From Burkholderiaceae bacterium (GTDB lineage: Bacteria; Pseudomonadota; Gammaproteobacteria; Burkholderiales; Burkholderiaceae_C), in the NCBI GenBank assembly GCA_031256305.1, contig JAIRQU010000216.1:1-15429 (forward strand): a DNA stretch of 15,429 nt, in the 5' to 3' direction. This document shows positions 14,420 through 15,429 of the stretch, one piece after another (the first letter of the stretch is position 1; each line of letters opens with the position of its first letter). Below the pieces are notes generated by a model, which saw only the letters and a list, made by a program, of their open reading frames with translations, searched no databases and was not told where the DNA came from. A program made the position numbers and the translations under genes.

Positions 14420-14982
14420 GGCTGCACTCCCAGGCGCGGCAGCACTTGTCTGGCGATCAAATCGGGCGTCAGCTCACCCACATGCTTCCACACGATAGTG
14501 CCTTGCGCGTCGATCAGATAACTTTCAGGCGCGCCGTACACCCCCAGTTCAATACCCATGCGTCCGTCGGCATCGACCAGCACGGCGGCAAAGGGGGCGC
14601 CGTAGCGTTGCAGCCAGGCCAGCGCGTCGGACGGCTTGTCCTTGTAATTGAGGCCGATAAGCTGGTCGGCGCGGCCCTGTTCGCGCAGGGTTTCGCCCAG
14701 CGCCAGCAGCACCGGCTGTTCGTCGCTGCACACCGCGCACCACGATGCCCACACGTTAACCAGCCGCGCCTTGCCGCGCAACTGCGCGGGGCCTATCGCG
14801 CCGCCATTGGCGTCACCCAACTGGGGCAGCGCGATATTGGGCCAGGGCTTGCCGATCATCACCGAGGGCAACAGGCGCGGATCGCGCGTCAGTCCCACGG
14901 CCAGCAACAGCAGCAAGGCCAGCGCCGCCGCCAGCGCCAGTGACAAGGCCCAATGGCGGCGCAACCGGGTCAGGACAGTCAT
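14416..14982 (-). CDS. ccmG: Cytochrome c maturation thioredoxin CcmG (DsbE)
   Basis: CcmG is a membrane-anchored periplasmic thioredoxin that supplies reductant to apocytochrome c and CcmH. The 188-residue protein has an N-terminal anchor (about 11-32) and the family lead-in DPRLLPSVMIGKPWP. Next comes the thioredoxin site WASWCAVC (Cys82, Cys85) and later VYGAPESYLID, which holds the cis-proline. The active-site dipeptide is Ala-Val, without the proline common in this family. ATG 14982 is chosen because it overlaps the ccmF stop and gives a normal anchor; the frame is open further upstream but only antisense-like sequence lies there. Confidence 0.95.
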
Positions 14983-15428
14983 GTGGATGGCTCCATCCAA
15001 GGCGGGGAGTCGCCGGGCGCAGCGGCCGCAATGCTGGCGCTGGATGGGGCCGCGCGGCGCAGGCGGCGCGTCAGCGCCGCGCTCAACGCCCCCGCGCCCA
15101 TCAGCAGCACGCCCAGCCAGACCCAGCGCATGAAAGGCTTGTACTGCACGCGCAGGCTCCACGCGCCCGGCGGCACGTCTTGGTCAATCGGGGCGCTGAG
15201 GGCTACGTAGATGTCGCGCGCCATATTCCAGTCAATCGCGCTCTGGGTCAGTGGCATATCGGAGCCGATGTACACGCGCTTTTCGCTCACCAGCGCGCGC
15301 GGCGGCCGCGCGCCGCAGCGCAGGGTAAAGCGCCCGGCTTGGGCGTTGTAATTGGGGCCGTTGCGCTGGGCCATGCCCTCGAAATGCAGCGTGCAATCGC
15401 CCAAAGTGACCGTATCGAGATCGGAAGA
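14979..15428 (-). CDS. ccmF: Haem lyase subunit CcmF, C-terminal part only
   Basis: CcmF is a large multispan membrane protein that ligates haem to apocytochrome c. Only about the last 145 codons are present. Recognisable parts are TVTLGDCTLHFEG, RNGPNYNAQAGRF, SEKRVYIGSDMPLTQSAID, RDIYVALSAP and GAWSLRVQYKPFMRWVWLG, followed by the last membrane segment (LGVLLMGAGALSAAL). The C-terminal tail is Ala/Pro/Ser-rich. The stop overlaps the ccmG start by ATGA. The first three or four codons at the edge fall in adapter-like sequence and should not be trusted. The remainder of the gene, and any ccmA-E, would lie beyond the edge. Confidence 0.93.
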   Translation of the reverse strand, partial: SSDLDTVTLGDCTLHFEGMAQRNGPNYNAQAGRFTLRCGARPPRALVSEKRVYIGSDMPLTQSAIDWNMARDIYVALSAPIDQDVPPGAWSLRVQYKPFMRWVWLGVLLMGAGALSAALTRRLRRAAPSSASIAAAAPGDSPPWMEPST

Positions 15429-15429
15429 G
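15418..15429 (+). other. Probable Illumina adapter residue at the contig end
   Basis: The window ends in AGATCGGAAGAG, identical to the first 12 bases of the standard TruSeq-type adapter. A match of this length exactly at the end is very unlikely by chance. It is best read as untrimmed adapter, so the last genomic base is about 15417. Confidence 0.85.

Overview
The window looks like one contig from a GC-rich betaproteobacterium, probably Burkholderiales and perhaps Alcaligenaceae-like. The clues are the style of IleS and LspA, the D-amino-acid aminotransferase, and a system I cytochrome c maturation operon in the order ccmF-ccmG-ccmH-ccmI. Genus is not resolved. The last 12 bases match the start of the common Illumina adapter, so the right edge is probably a contig end and not genomic sequence.

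Left third (1-4604), accessory. Three minus-strand genes encode exported solenoid proteins. The first is a Sel1-repeat protein with eleven 36-residue repeats, cut by the left edge. The other two are tandem DUF4034-like paralogues that are clearly AT-richer than the rest of the window. Between the paralogues lies a frameshifted remnant of the 3' end of lysS (lysyl-tRNA synthetase), bracketed by 11-base direct repeats. This is the most unusual part: a recently rearranged, probably acquired cluster of secreted repeat proteins of unknown job.

Middle (4605-11384), mostly housekeeping. After about 600 bases with no supported gene come ileS and lspA on the plus strand. Then dat (minus) and nnr (plus) diverge from a 132-base spacer that holds a 9-base inverted repeat and an 8-base direct repeat. 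Neither ribF before ileS nor a recognisable gene directly after lspA is present.

Right third (11385-15429), minus strand. A FliY/TcyJ-like binding protein and a TcyL/YecS-like permease form a probable cystine (or related amino-acid) importer with no ATPase gene beside them. A good sigma-70-like promoter and ribosome binding site precede the binding protein. Upstream of it, ccmF (3' part only), ccmG, ccmH and a compact ccmI are joined by ATGA overlaps and should be translationally coupled. They attach haem to periplasmic c-type cytochromes. The importer's substrate and the redox/haem pathway share a thiol theme, but a functional link is only inferred.

I found no rRNA, tRNA, CRISPR array, transposase or convincing rho-independent terminator.
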